Assembly: GCA_963795665.1 (NCBI GenBank)
Contig: CAWCIP010000003.1
Coordinates: 62,001-126,000 of the forward strand
Direction: 5' to 3'
Length of the DNA: 64,000 nucleotides
Source of the DNA: DASUPK01 sp963795665
Lineage (GTDB): Bacteria > Actinomycetota > Thermoleophilia > Solirubrobacterales > 70-9
Under the pieces are notes generated by a model. It ran no database searches. It saw nothing but the letters and a program-made list of their open reading frames with translations, and was not told where the DNA came from. Shown here piece by piece: positions 10,697 through 19,289 of the stretch (positions within the stretch are counted from its first letter, which is position 1; each line of letters starts with the position of its first letter). Both the position numbers and the translations under genes were made by a program.

Positions 10697-12402
10697 CACA
10701 GGAGATCGTCGACGCCGTAAAGATGCTCGAGCAGGAGAAGGGGATCGCGGCTGACACCCTGATGGACGCCCTTCAGGACGCCCTGCTCTCCGCCTACAAG
10801 AAGACCCCCGGCGCGGCCAAGTACGCGAAGGTCGAGCTCGACCACTCGAGCGCCGACTTCCGCGTCTACGAGCTGATGGTCCCCGAGGACCTCGAGAAGA
10901 CGCTGCTCGACGAGCAGTTCGAGGAGCAGCTCCAGGCGGCTGAGGCCGCCGAGGCCGCCGGCGAGCCCGTGCCGGAGATCCAGGCCACGGGGCCGATGGT
11001 CGACCCTGAGACCGGTGAGCGCCGGGAGGCCGAGGAGGAGGAGCTCGAGCCCGAGCGCCTCGGGCCCTACATGGACCAGATCAAGAGCCGCGACGTCACC
11101 CCGGACGACTTCGGGCGCATCGCCGCACAGACGGCCAAGCAGGTGATCCTGCAGCGGATCCGCGAGGCCGAGCGCGGCATGATGTTCGAGGAGTACAAGG
11201 ACCGCGTCGGCGAGCTGGTCACCGGGATCATCCAGCAGTCCGACAACCGATACACGCTGGTCCAGCTCCGCGAGCGCGTCGAGGCGCTGCTGCCGCGCTC
11301 CGAGCAGGTCTACAACGAGCGCTATGACCACGGGATGCGGGTCAAGGCCGTGATCACCGACGTCTCCGCCGACACCAAGGGCCCCAGCATCGTCGTCTCA
11401 CGCCGTAACTCCGAGTTGATCAAGAAGCTCTTCGAGCTCGAGGTCCCCGAGATCGCCGACAAGCTGGTCGAGATCACCGGCGTCGCCCGCGAGCCGGGCT
11501 GGCGCTCGAAGATCGCCGTGGTCTCCCATGCCGACGGAGTCGATCCAGTGGGCGCCTGTGTCGGGCCCCGTGGCTCCCGGGTGCGCATGGTCGTCTCCGA
11601 GCTGCGCGGCGAGAAGATCGACATCATTCCCTACAACGAGGAGCCCGCCCGCTTCGTCGCCAAGGCCCTCTCACCGGCCCGCGTTCGCGAGGTGCTCGTC
11701 GACGACGAGACCAAGGAGGCGACGGTGATCGTCCCGGACGACCAGCTCTCGCTGGCGATCGGGCGCGACGGCCAGAACGCCCGTCTCGCCGCCCGGCTGA
11801 CCGGCTGGAAGGTGGACATCACTTCCGAGACCGAGTTCGCCCAGCAGGAGGAGGACATCGAGTACGAGGGCGAGGAGGCCGCCGACGGCCGCTGCATGGC
11901 CGTGATGACCACAGGCCGCCGCTGTCCCAACGCGGCGCTCCAGGGCTCGCAGTTCTGCGGCCTGCCCCAGCACCAGGCCCTGGCTCGCTTCGGCACGAAC
12001 CAGGTCGCCGTGCTCAGCCCGCTGAGCGACGAGGAGGTCGCCACCGTTGCCGGCGGCGATGCGGACGATGCCGCGGTCAAGGCGATCGTCGAGAAGGCCG
12101 AGAGCCAGTTCGACCAGAGCGCCGAGTCGGAGGAGCCCGAGCCCGACGAGGCCGAGGAGGAGGCGCCCGAGGAGGAGGCTCCGGCCGAGGAGGAAGCCCC
12201 CGCCGAGGACGAGGAAGCCCCCGCCGAGGAGGAAGTGCCTGCGGCCGAGACCGAGGAGGAAGCCCCGGCCGCCGAGACCGAGGAGGACCAGTCCGAGGAG
12301 GACGAGGAGCCTGCGGAGGAGGTCCCCGCCGAAGAGGCTCCTGCCGAGGAGGAGCCCGAGGAAACGGGCGTGACGGCAGGCGAGGAGCAGACGACCGAGT
12401 AG
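10693..12402 (+). CDS. nusA: Transcription factor NusA with zinc-motif and acidic tail
   Basis: A 569-residue protein; most NusA proteins are 340-500. In order: N-terminal polymerase-binding domain with an acidic insert (about residues 76-120), S1 domain (HGMRVKAVITDVSAD), and two KH domains (VGACVGPRGSRVRMV, LAIGRDGQNARLAARL). After the KH core comes an extra motif Cys401-x9-Cys411-x10-Cys422-x4-His427 that resembles the small zinc-binding motif of the DUF5763 type. About 100 residues rich in Glu, Pro and Ala end the protein. The ylxR gene that often lies between nusA and infB is absent. Whether zinc is bound is an inference. Confidence 0.93.
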   Translation: MTQEIVDAVKMLEQEKGIAADTLMDALQDALLSAYKKTPGAAKYAKVELDHSSADFRVYELMVPEDLEKTLLDEQFEEQLQAAEAAEAAGEPVPEIQATGPMVDPETGERREAEEEELEPERLGPYMDQIKSRDVTPDDFGRIAAQTAKQVILQRIREAERGMMFEEYKDRVGELVTGIIQQSDNRYTLVQLRERVEALLPRSEQVYNERYDHGMRVKAVITDVSADTKGPSIVVSRRNSELIKKLFELEVPEIADKLVEITGVAREPGWRSKIAVVSHADGVDPVGACVGPRGSRVRMVVSELRGEKIDIIPYNEEPARFVAKALSPARVREVLVDDETKEATVIVPDDQLSLAIGRDGQNARLAARLTGWKVDITSETEFAQQEEDIEYEGEEAADGRCMAVMTTGRRCPNAALQGSQFCGLPQHQALARFGTNQVAVLSPLSDEEVATVAGGDADDAAVKAIVEKAESQFDQSAESEEPEPDEAEEEAPEEEAPAEEEAPAEDEEAPAEEEVPAAETEEEAPAAETEEDQSEEDEEPAEEVPAEEAPAEEEPEETGVTAGEEQTTE

Positions 12403-12405
12403 GAG

Positions 12406-14658
12406 ATGGCGAAGAAGCGAGTACACGAGATCGCGAAGGCCCAGGGCCTGACCAGCAAGGAGCTCCTTGCCAAGCTCAAGGCTGCCGGCATCGAGGCCAA
12501 GGCTGCCCAATCGAACGTCGAGGAGTCCGATGCCCTGGCCGCGCTGAAGGGATCCGGGGACGGCACATCGGCCGCCACCGCGACCAAGACCAAGCCGGCG
12601 CCGAAGAAGACCGAGGCCGCCTCCGAGGCAAAGGCTGAGGCTCCCAGCACAAAGTCGTCGGCCACAAAGACCGCCGACGGATCTACCTCGGGGGGCGACG
12701 GCGCCGCCGCCCCTGCCAAGAAGGGCGCCCCCAAACGCCGTCGCCGTGTCGTGATCGACTCGCAGGCCGCCCGCCGCGACCACATCGCCAAGACCCAGCC
12801 GCCGCCGCGCCCACCGCGCCGCCGCGGCGGTCGCCGCAGGCGCCCGTTGCTGGAGGAGCCAAGCGACAAGGAGCTCAAGCAGCCCGAGGCGCAGCCCGCA
12901 ATCAAGGTCAACTCAGGCGCCACAGTCCGCGAGGTGGCCGAGAGCCTTGGCCTGTCCGCCGCCGAGGTGATCAAGGCCCTGATGAAGGAGGGGGAGATGG
13001 CGACCCTCACCCAGACGCTCACCGACGAGTCTGTCGAGTCGATCGCCAAGCAGTTCGATCGCGAGATCGAGATCGTCACGGCGGCCGAGGAGGAAGCCGA
13101 GGCCCCGGCCGTCGAGGAGGACGACGAGGGGGACCTCGTGGAGCGCCCGCCGGTGGTCACGGTGATGGGTCACGTCGACCACGGCAAGACCTCGCTGCTG
13201 GATGCGATCCGCCAGACCCAGGTCGCTGCCGGCGAGGCCGGCGGCATCACCCAGCACATCGGCGCGTACCAGGTGCGCCACGACGGCAAGACCCTGACCT
13301 TCCTCGACACGCCGGGCCACGAGGCCTTCACCGCAATGCGAGCCCGCGGGGCCAGCGTCACCGACGTCGCGGTGATCGTCGTCGCCGCCGACGATGGGGT
13401 CATGCCCCAGACCGTCGAGGCGATCGACCACGCCCGCGCGGCCGGCGTCCCGATCCTCGTCGCCGTCAACAAGATCGACAAGGAGGGCGCCGACCCGAAC
13501 CGTGTCCGCACGGAGCTCGCCCAGCACGAGCTCAACCCCGAGGAGTGGGGCGGGGACACGGTCTACGCGGACGTCTCGGCGAAGACCAAGGACGGCCTCG
13601 ACAACCTGATCGAGATGATCCTGCTGGTCACGGATCTCGAGGAGCTGGGGGCCAACCCAAACGCTCTCGCCTCCGGCACCGTGGTGGAGGCCGAGCTCGA
13701 CCCCGGCCGAGGCCCGGTCACCGGCGTGCTGGTTCAGCGCGGCACCCTCCATGTGGGCGATGCGGTTGTCGCCGGTCCCGTGTGGGGCAAGGTCCGTGCG
13801 ATGCTCGACGACACGGGCGAGCGAGTGGATGAAGCAACACCTGGGACCCCTGTGGAGGTCCTCGGTTTCGACGGAGTAAGCGAGGCCGGAGAGCACGTCC
13901 AGGTGGTCGAGAACGAGCGGAAGGCCCGTCAGCTCGCCCAGGAGCGGGAGACCCGCCTCAAGACCGAGCAGCTCGCTCGCCGCCAGGCTCGCAAGGTCAC
14001 CCTCGAGGAGGTCTTCCAGAGGGCCAGCGAGGGTCAGCTCAAGGAGCTCAACATCGTCCTCAAGGCCGACGTCTCGGGCTCCCTTGAGGCGCTCCAGGAC
14101 GAGATCGCGAAACTGCCGCAGGAACAGGTCCCCGTCAACGTCATCCATGCCCAGACCGGCGGGATCAACGAGTCCGACGTGATGCTGGCGTCGGCCTCTG
14201 ATGCGGTGATCATCGGCTTCAACGTCCGGCCGCTTGCCGAGGCCCGCCGCGCGGCCGAGCGCGAGGGCGTCGATATCCGGACCTACACCGTGATCTACAA
14301 GGTGACCGAGGAGCTGCGGGCTGCGATGGAGGGCCTGCTCGAGCCCGAGGAGGTCGAAGAGGACCTCGGCCAGGCCGAGGTCAAGCAGACCTTCAAGGCC
14401 TCCCGAGTCGGCACGATTGCCGGCTGCCTTGTCACCGACGGCAAGGTCACCCGGAACGCCAACACCCGCCTGGTCCGCGACGGGACGATCATCTGGAGCG
14501 GCAAGGTCGGCTCGCTTCGGCGCTTCAAGGACGACGTCGCGGAGGTCGACGAGGGCATGGAATGCGGGATCGTGCTCGAGGGCTTCGCCGACATCAAGGA
14601 GGGCGACGTCCTCGAGTTCTTCGAGACCAAGCAGGTGGAGAAGACCCTCGAGTCCTGA
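12406..14658 (+). CDS. infB: Translation initiation factor IF-2
   Basis: A 750-residue GTPase that brings fMet-tRNA to the 30S subunit. The N-terminal IF2_N helix bundle (VHEIAKAQGLTSKELLAKL) is followed by an Ala/Lys/Arg-rich linker with PPPRPPRRRGGRRRR, then the G domain with G1 GHVDHGKT, G3 DTPGHEAF and G4 NKID. Domains II-IV fill the rest. It starts 3 nt after the nusA stop. The linker is short compared with the roughly 1000-residue IF-2 of Streptomyces. Confidence 0.96.
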   Translation: MAKKRVHEIAKAQGLTSKELLAKLKAAGIEAKAAQSNVEESDALAALKGSGDGTSAATATKTKPAPKKTEAASEAKAEAPSTKSSATKTADGSTSGGDGAAAPAKKGAPKRRRRVVIDSQAARRDHIAKTQPPPRPPRRRGGRRRRPLLEEPSDKELKQPEAQPAIKVNSGATVREVAESLGLSAAEVIKALMKEGEMATLTQTLTDESVESIAKQFDREIEIVTAAEEEAEAPAVEEDDEGDLVERPPVVTVMGHVDHGKTSLLDAIRQTQVAAGEAGGITQHIGAYQVRHDGKTLTFLDTPGHEAFTAMRARGASVTDVAVIVVAADDGVMPQTVEAIDHARAAGVPILVAVNKIDKEGADPNRVRTELAQHELNPEEWGGDTVYADVSAKTKDGLDNLIEMILLVTDLEELGANPNALASGTVVEAELDPGRGPVTGVLVQRGTLHVGDAVVAGPVWGKVRAMLDDTGERVDEATPGTPVEVLGFDGVSEAGEHVQVVENERKARQLAQERETRLKTEQLARRQARKVTLEEVFQRASEGQLKELNIVLKADVSGSLEALQDEIAKLPQEQVPVNVIHAQTGGINESDVMLASASDAVIIGFNVRPLAEARRAAEREGVDIRTYTVIYKVTEELRAAMEGLLEPEEVEEDLGQAEVKQTFKASRVGTIAGCLVTDGKVTRNANTRLVRDGTIIWSGKVGSLRRFKDDVAEVDEGMECGIVLEGFADIKEGDVLEFFETKQVEKTLES

Positions 14659-14671
14659 ACCGTTTCCGCGC

Positions 14672-14677
14672 TAGCGT
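14672..14677 (+). promoter_or_regulatory. -10 element of ylxP
   Basis: TAGCGT ends 6 nt before GTG 14684, the leaderless spacing. Confidence 0.45.
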
Positions 14678-14683
14678 GGGGAC

Positions 14684-14983
14684 GTGACCGCGTTTGTCGA
14701 GTTGATCGAGATTCGCCTGCATTTCGGCGAGGTGCAGGACCTGAAGGGAAAACGCAAGCTGGTCAAGTCCCTGAAGGACGGGATCCGTCAGCGCTTCGGC
14801 GCGTCGGTCGCCGAGATCGACGGACACGACAAGTGGCAGCGCTCGACGCTGCTCTGCGCGCTGGTCGGCGACGGGCAGGTCTCAAACCGGGCCGACGGCC
14901 TGGTCCGCTTCGTGGAGAGCCGCTGCCCCGACGGCTGCTCGGTCGAGCGGGACCTGCGAAGCCTGCGTGATATCCGCGGCTGA
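14684..14983 (+). CDS. ylxP: DUF503 / YlxP-like protein
   Basis: A 99-residue ferredoxin-fold protein of the DUF503 family, found between infB and rbfA in many Gram-positive bacteria. Family-typical residues LKGKRKLVKSLKDGIRQRF and GASVAEIDGHDKWQ are present. The biochemical role is not established; the context suggests ribosome assembly. GTG 14684 is the only sensible start. Confidence 0.85.
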   Translation: MTAFVELIEIRLHFGEVQDLKGKRKLVKSLKDGIRQRFGASVAEIDGHDKWQRSTLLCALVGDGQVSNRADGLVRFVESRCPDGCSVERDLRSLRDIRG

Positions 14984-15044
14984 CCCGTTCATTGAGCCGT
15001 GTCGCTTTGATTAGTGCGGCCTGAGTTGTTTAAGCGTCTGCTGT

Positions 15045-15050
15045 TATCGT
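15045..15050 (+). promoter_or_regulatory. Possible -10 element of rbfA
   Basis: TATCGT ends 9 nt before ATG 15060 in the 76-nt gap after ylxP. No obvious -35 box or Shine-Dalgarno is seen. Confidence 0.35.
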
Positions 15051-15059
15051 CGCCGAGCA

Positions 15060-15395
15060 ATGGGGACCGCCCGGATGCGGCGCGTCAACGAGGCGATTCG
15101 CGAAATCCTCGGCGACGCGATAGCCACTGAGCTCAAGGACCCGAGGATCGGATTCGTGACCGTGACCGATGTAGACACCTCTCCCGACCTGCGCGCCGCG
15201 CGCGTTTACGTCAGCGTGCTCGGCTCCGAGGAGGAGCGCGAGAGCTCGCTCGCCGGCCTGCGCTCGTCCCATGGTGTCCTCCAGGCCAAGATCGCGAGTG
15301 GCATGCGCATGAAGCGAACGCCGACCTTGACCTTCGAATACGACGAGACCGTGGAGCGCGGCGACCGCATTACTCGTCTTCTCGAGGACGAATGA
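15060..15395 (+). CDS. rbfA: Ribosome-binding factor A
   Basis: A 111-residue KH-like protein needed for 16S rRNA 5'-end maturation and cold adaptation. RVNEAIREILGDAIATEL, DPRIGFVTVTDVDTSPDL and the RRTP-like MRMKRTPTLTFEYDET are family hallmarks. The stop overlaps the start of nrnA (ATGA). Confidence 0.94.
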   Translation: MGTARMRRVNEAIREILGDAIATELKDPRIGFVTVTDVDTSPDLRAARVYVSVLGSEEERESSLAGLRSSHGVLQAKIASGMRMKRTPTLTFEYDETVERGDRITRLLEDE

Positions 15396-16396
15396 CTGAA
15401 GCGACCGAGCTGGTGGCCAGCGACCTCGACCTCGTCGCAGAGGAAATCCGCGCGGGCGATCGCTTCCTGCTGACCACGCACGAGAACCCCGATGGCGACG
15501 CGCTCGGGTCACTGCTGGCCACCCAGCGGATCCTCGAGGCGCTTGGCAAGGACTCCGTGATGTTCCTCGGCGCCAAGGAGTTCCCGCTGCCGGTCGAGTA
15601 CCGGTTCCTGCCGCTGGAGGAGGTCTTCCACGAGCCCCCCGCCGACGTCAGCGACCGCGTCGTGATCTTCCTGGACTGCGGGAACATCGACCGCATGCCC
15701 ATCGACTTCGTTCGTGACGACATGAAGGTGATCAACATCGATCACCACCACGACAACACGCGCTTCGGCAAGATCAACCTGATCGACGTCGAGGCCTCGT
15801 GCACGGCGGAGATCATCTTCGAGCTCGCGGGCCTCCTCGGTGTCGAGCTGACGCCGGAGATCGCCAACGCCCTCTACGTGGCCCTCGTCACCGACACGGG
15901 CAAGTTCATGTACGAGAACACCGACGCCCGGTCGCACCGGATGGCCGCGGGGCTGATCGAGGCCGGGGTCCAGGTCAACGACGTCTACCAGCGGCTCTAC
16001 GAGCACGCCCCCATCGAGAAGCTGAAGCTGCTGGCCCAGGCGCTCGAGCGGATCGAGCTGCGCGACAACGGGCGGCTCGCCGTCACCTACATCTCGAGCG
16101 ACGACTACGCCGCGACCGGCGCGAGCGAGGCACTCACGGAGGGGGTCATCGACCACCTCCGCACCATCGACGGCACCGCGGCCGCGGCGGTGGTGCGCGA
16201 CCAGGCCGAGAGCGGCCGCGCGGCGCGCAAGGTGAGCATGCGCTCGACCGATGGGCGGGTGGACGTCTCGGCCATAGCCAGGATCCATGGCGGCGGCGGT
16301 CACCGGCGAGCCGCCGGATTCGGCACCGATCTTCCCTACGAAGAGGTTGTGGAGTTTCTGATCGGGGAGATCGACTCGCAGCTCTCGGCTGAGTAA
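15392..16396 (+). CDS. nrnA: DHH phosphoesterase, oligoribonuclease / pAp phosphatase
   Basis: A 334-residue NrnA-type enzyme that degrades nanoRNA and 3'-phosphoadenosine 5'-phosphate. DHH-domain motifs are THENPDGDALGS, FLDCGNID and the metal-binding NIDHHHDN; the C-terminal DHHA1 domain has GGGGHRRAAG. The rbfA-nrnA-truB order is common in Gram-positive bacteria. The stop TAA shares its last base with the truB ATG. Confidence 0.93.
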   Translation: MTEATELVASDLDLVAEEIRAGDRFLLTTHENPDGDALGSLLATQRILEALGKDSVMFLGAKEFPLPVEYRFLPLEEVFHEPPADVSDRVVIFLDCGNIDRMPIDFVRDDMKVINIDHHHDNTRFGKINLIDVEASCTAEIIFELAGLLGVELTPEIANALYVALVTDTGKFMYENTDARSHRMAAGLIEAGVQVNDVYQRLYEHAPIEKLKLLAQALERIELRDNGRLAVTYISSDDYAATGASEALTEGVIDHLRTIDGTAAAAVVRDQAESGRAARKVSMRSTDGRVDVSAIARIHGGGGHRRAAGFGTDLPYEEVVEFLIGEIDSQLSAE

Positions 16397-17193
16397 TGGG
16401 CACCTCAGAGCCGATCCCCGCCAGGGGGCTGCTGGTCGACAAGCCGGCAGGGGTCACCTCGCACGACGTGGTGAAGGAGATCAGGCACGAGCGCGGGGGC
16501 AAGGTCGGCCACGCGGGAACGCTCGACCCGTTCGCCACCGGCCTGCTCGTCGTCCTGCTCGGCCGGGCTACTCGGATGCAGCGCTACCTGCTCGAGCTGC
16601 CGAAGACCTATCGCGCCATCGCCAGGCTCGGCTGGCGCTCGACTACCGGGGACCCCGACGGCGAGCTGGATGAGACCGGCCGAATCCCAAAGACGCTCGA
16701 GCTTCCGACCGGCGAGATCGAGCAGCGGGTCCCGATGACGTCCGCCGTCAAGGTCGAGGGCGAGCGGCTTTACAAGAAGGCCCACCGCGGGGAGTCCGTC
16801 GAGACGCCGACCCGGCGGGTCACGGTGCACCGGGCGGAGCTCGTCGAAAGCGACGCGGAGCGAGCCACCTACGAGATCGAGTGCAGCTCCGGCACCTACA
16901 TCCGGACACTGGTCGAGACGCTTGATGACGCCTACTGCGAGTCGCTGCGGCGAACGGCGATCGGCGATCTGGAGGTGCCGGACGATGGCCCGGAGGAGAT
17001 TCCCATCGAGCGGCTGATGTCGTTTCTCTCGGAGCGCGAGCTCAGCGATCAGGAGGCCGAGGCGGTGAGCCATGGCATCCGGGTGTCCGGTGACGACCGG
17101 GAGGGACGCCGGCGCCTGACCCATGAGGGCCGCCTGATCGCAATCGGGCGCCCGGATGGAGAGAATCTGCAACCCGAGGTAGTCCTGGTTTGA
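16396..17193 (+). CDS. truB: tRNA pseudouridine-55 synthase
   Basis: A 265-residue pseudouridine synthase acting on U55 of the tRNA T loop. The catalytic motif HAGTLDPFATG contains the nucleophile Asp44; GLLVDKPAGVTSHDVV at the N-terminus and SSGTYIRTL later are also diagnostic. The C-terminal PUA-like part is short. The stop overlaps the TTG of ribF. Confidence 0.95.
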   Translation: MGTSEPIPARGLLVDKPAGVTSHDVVKEIRHERGGKVGHAGTLDPFATGLLVVLLGRATRMQRYLLELPKTYRAIARLGWRSTTGDPDGELDETGRIPKTLELPTGEIEQRVPMTSAVKVEGERLYKKAHRGESVETPTRRVTVHRAELVESDAERATYEIECSSGTYIRTLVETLDDAYCESLRRTAIGDLEVPDDGPEEIPIERLMSFLSERELSDQEAEAVSHGIRVSGDDREGRRRLTHEGRLIAIGRPDGENLQPEVVLV

Positions 17194-18083
17194 CCATCAA
17201 GGTGACAAAGCTGCCCGACGCGGCGCCGCGTGACCGCCACGTGGCGATCGGCGTCTTCGACGGGGTCCACAAGGGGCATCAGGCCGTGATCGACAAGGCC
17301 GACACGGTGCTCACGTTCGACCCGCATCCGCTCAGCGTGATCAACCCGGATGCCGCGCCGAAGCTGATCATGCCCTTCGACGTGAAGAGGGACGTGATCG
17401 ACGGCCTCGGTGTCGAGGAGCTGGTCGTGATCCCGTTCGACAAGGAGTTCATGAAGATCCCGGCCGAGGAGTTCATCTCGCAGATCCTCGTGGAGAGGCT
17501 CGGCGCCACGAAGGTCTCGGTGGGGGAGAACTTCCGCTTCGGCGCCAGGGCGAAGGGCACACCCGAGATGCTCGCCGGGCGCGACGAGTTCGAGACTCGG
17601 ATCGTGCCGTTGGTCGAGGTCGACGGCGAGACCGTCTCCTCGACCAGGGTGCGAGCCCTGGTCGCCGCCGGAGAGGTGGACGCCGCGATGCGCTGTCTCG
17701 GCGCCCCCTTCATGGTCGAGGGCAGGGTCGTCGAGGGAGACCAGCGCGGTCGCGAGCTCGGCTTCCCCACTGCGAACCTGGTGCCGGACGACCACCTCGT
17801 CGTGCCGGGGCACGGCGTGTACGCCGCATTCGCCAACGGACACGCGGCCGCCGTCAACGTCGGAATCAGGCCGACCTTCGAGACCGGCAGGGGCCTGCTG
17901 ATCGAGTCGTTCCTGATCGACTTCGACGGCGACCTCTACGGCCAGAACCTGCGCGTCGCCTTCGTCAGCAGGCTCCGCGGCGAGAAGCGCTTCCCAAGCG
18001 TCGAGGACCTGATCGCGCAGATGCACCGAGACGTCGCCGAGGCGCGCGAGATCTCCGCGAAGTACGAGGGCGGCGGCGCCTGA
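17190..18083 (+). CDS. ribF: Bifunctional riboflavin kinase / FAD synthetase
   Basis: A 297-residue enzyme making FMN and FAD. The adenylyltransferase half has GVFDGVHKGHQ and FDPHPLSV; the kinase half has GRELGFPTANL and GHGVYAAF. The helix after the HxGH motif is about ten residues shorter than in Bacillus RibF, so GHQAVIDKADTVLTF runs straight into the next strand. I cannot tell from sequence whether that matters. TTG 17190 forms a TTGA overlap with truB. Confidence 0.94.
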   Translation: MTIKVTKLPDAAPRDRHVAIGVFDGVHKGHQAVIDKADTVLTFDPHPLSVINPDAAPKLIMPFDVKRDVIDGLGVEELVVIPFDKEFMKIPAEEFISQILVERLGATKVSVGENFRFGARAKGTPEMLAGRDEFETRIVPLVEVDGETVSSTRVRALVAAGEVDAAMRCLGAPFMVEGRVVEGDQRGRELGFPTANLVPDDHLVVPGHGVYAAFANGHAAAVNVGIRPTFETGRGLLIESFLIDFDGDLYGQNLRVAFVSRLRGEKRFPSVEDLIAQMHRDVAEAREISAKYEGGGA

Positions 18084-18089
18084 ATCGCT

Positions 18090-18095
18090 ACCCTG
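18090..18095 (+). promoter_or_regulatory. -10 element of rpsO
   Basis: TACCCT ends 8 nt before the rpsO ATG; no ribosome-binding site is seen. Confidence 0.4.
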
Positions 18096-18103
18096 TCGCG
18101 TCG

Positions 18104-18373
18104 ATGCCGCTGACCAAGGACAGAAAGCAGGAGCTGATCGGCAAGTACGGCCGGTCCGGCGAGGACACCGGCTCCGCCGAGGTGCAGGTCGCCCTCCTCA
18201 CCGAGCGCATCAACGAGCTCACCGAGCACCTGCGCACCCACAGCAAGGACCATCACTCTCGCCGAGGCCTGCTGAAGATGGTCGGCAAGCGCCGCCGCAT
18301 CCTCCAGTACCTGGAGAGCAGCGATCTGGAGCGCTACCGCGCGCTGGTCGCGGATCTGGGCCTGCGGCGCTAG
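18104..18373 (+). CDS. rpsO: 30S ribosomal protein S15
   Basis: An 89-residue S15, the standard length. GRSGEDTGSAEVQVALLTER, HSRRGLLKMVGKRRRILQYL and the rest of the 16S-binding helices are intact. It sits between ribF and, several genes later, pnp; in most bacteria rpsO and pnp are adjacent, so the three genes between them are an insertion relative to that order. Confidence 0.97.
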   Translation: MPLTKDRKQELIGKYGRSGEDTGSAEVQVALLTERINELTEHLRTHSKDHHSRRGLLKMVGKRRRILQYLESSDLERYRALVADLGLRR

Positions 18374-18386
18374 CGCCACATCGGGC

Positions 18387-18836
18387 GTGATCGAAGCCGG
18401 CACAAGGGCTCCGGACTTCACTCTCCCGGACCAGGAAGGCAAGATGGTCTCGCTCTCCGACTTCGCGGGGCGGAAGCTGGTGCTCGCCTTCTATCCGCTC
18501 GACTTCAGCCCCGTGTGCACCGACCAGCTCAGCCTCTATCAGGAGGTGCTGGGCGAGATCGAGTCGGCGGGCGCGGCCCTCATCGGGATCAGCGTCGACT
18601 CCAGCTACTGCCACAACGCCTTCCGCAAGCAACTCAACCTGAGCATGCCGTTGCTCGCGGACTTCAACCCGAAGGGTGAGGTCTCGAAAGCGTATGGCGC
18701 CTGGATCGAGGGAGCCGGCATCAGCAGCCGCGCCCTGGTCCTGGTCGAGGCCGGCGAGGTGAAGTGGTCCTATGCGTCTCCGAGCCCTACCGAGATCCCC
18801 GGCGCCAACCTGATTTTCGACGCGTTGTCCGCCTGA
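18387..18836 (+). CDS. Peroxiredoxin (AhpC/TSA family)
   Basis: A 149-residue thiol peroxidase. The peroxidatic cysteine lies in YPLDFSPVCTDQ within a thioredoxin fold starting AGTRAPDFTLPDQEG. A further Cys is in DSSYCHNAF, but no BCP-type resolving Cys follows the first by five residues, so it may be AhpE-like with one active Cys. GTG 18387 gives the usual N-terminus. It ends directly against the convergent SHOCT gene. A second peroxiredoxin of a different subtype is at 52967. Confidence 0.88.
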   Translation: MIEAGTRAPDFTLPDQEGKMVSLSDFAGRKLVLAFYPLDFSPVCTDQLSLYQEVLGEIESAGAALIGISVDSSYCHNAFRKQLNLSMPLLADFNPKGEVSKAYGAWIEGAGISSRALVLVEAGEVKWSYASPSPTEIPGANLIFDALSA

Positions 18837-19230
18837 TCAGGCGACGATCTTCGCCTTGGCCCTTTCGAACTCTTCGTCGGAGAGCTTGTGCTCGTCGTGG
18901 AGCTTGGCGAGCTTCGCGAGCTCGTCCGCCGCGGAGCCGCCGCCGGCCGTCTGGCGGACGTAGGCGTCGAGTTGCTGCTGGGCTGCCTCCTGCTGCTTCA
19001 ATGGCGCGCTCTCGCATGCCCTGGCCGCGGGCGATCAGGTAGATCAGCGCGCCAAGGAACGGCACGAAGATCAGGAACAGGACCCAGAGGGCCTTCGACC
19101 AGCCGGAGAGGTCGTGGTCGCGGAACAGGTCCGAGAGGATCGTGAAGAGGACCATCAGCCAGGCGGCGAAGACGAAGATCTCGAGAACCGTCAAGAGCGC
19201 CTGGCCAAAGGTGAAGTCGGCGAGGATCAT
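18837..19230 (-). CDS. PLDc_N/SHOCT-domain membrane protein, frameshifted near 19001
   Basis: About 130 residues after repair. Two membrane helices (ALLTVLEIFVFAAWLMVLF; ALWVLFLIFVPFLGALIYLI) are followed by a coiled stretch and a C-terminal SHOCT motif (LAKLHDEHKLSDEEFERAKA). The N-terminal part and the SHOCT part lie in different frames; one extra base near 18999-19003 explains this, giving RERAMKQQEAAQQQ at the join. ATG 19230 has a good Shine-Dalgarno, GGAGG five nt upstream. SHOCT proteins are common in actinobacterial envelopes, but the function is unknown. Confidence 0.75.
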
Positions 19231-19275
19231 CCATTCCTCCGATGCTTTCGATGGGGAGTCAGGGCGCTTGAAGCC

Positions 19276-19281
19276 TACCCT
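19276..19281 (+). promoter_or_regulatory. -10 element of the DsbA-like gene
   Basis: TACCCT ends 8 nt before ATG 19290, in the gap between divergent genes. Confidence 0.4.
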
Positions 19282-19289
19282 TCGGCCCG

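Noticed and set aside
12110..12400. Tandem-repeat DNA at the end of nusA
   Set aside because: The repeats code for the Glu/Pro/Ala tail in the nusA frame; they are protein low complexity, not a DNA repeat element.
17100..17190. FMN riboswitch before ribF
   Set aside because: ribF overlaps truB by 4 bp and no FMN-aptamer motifs are visible.
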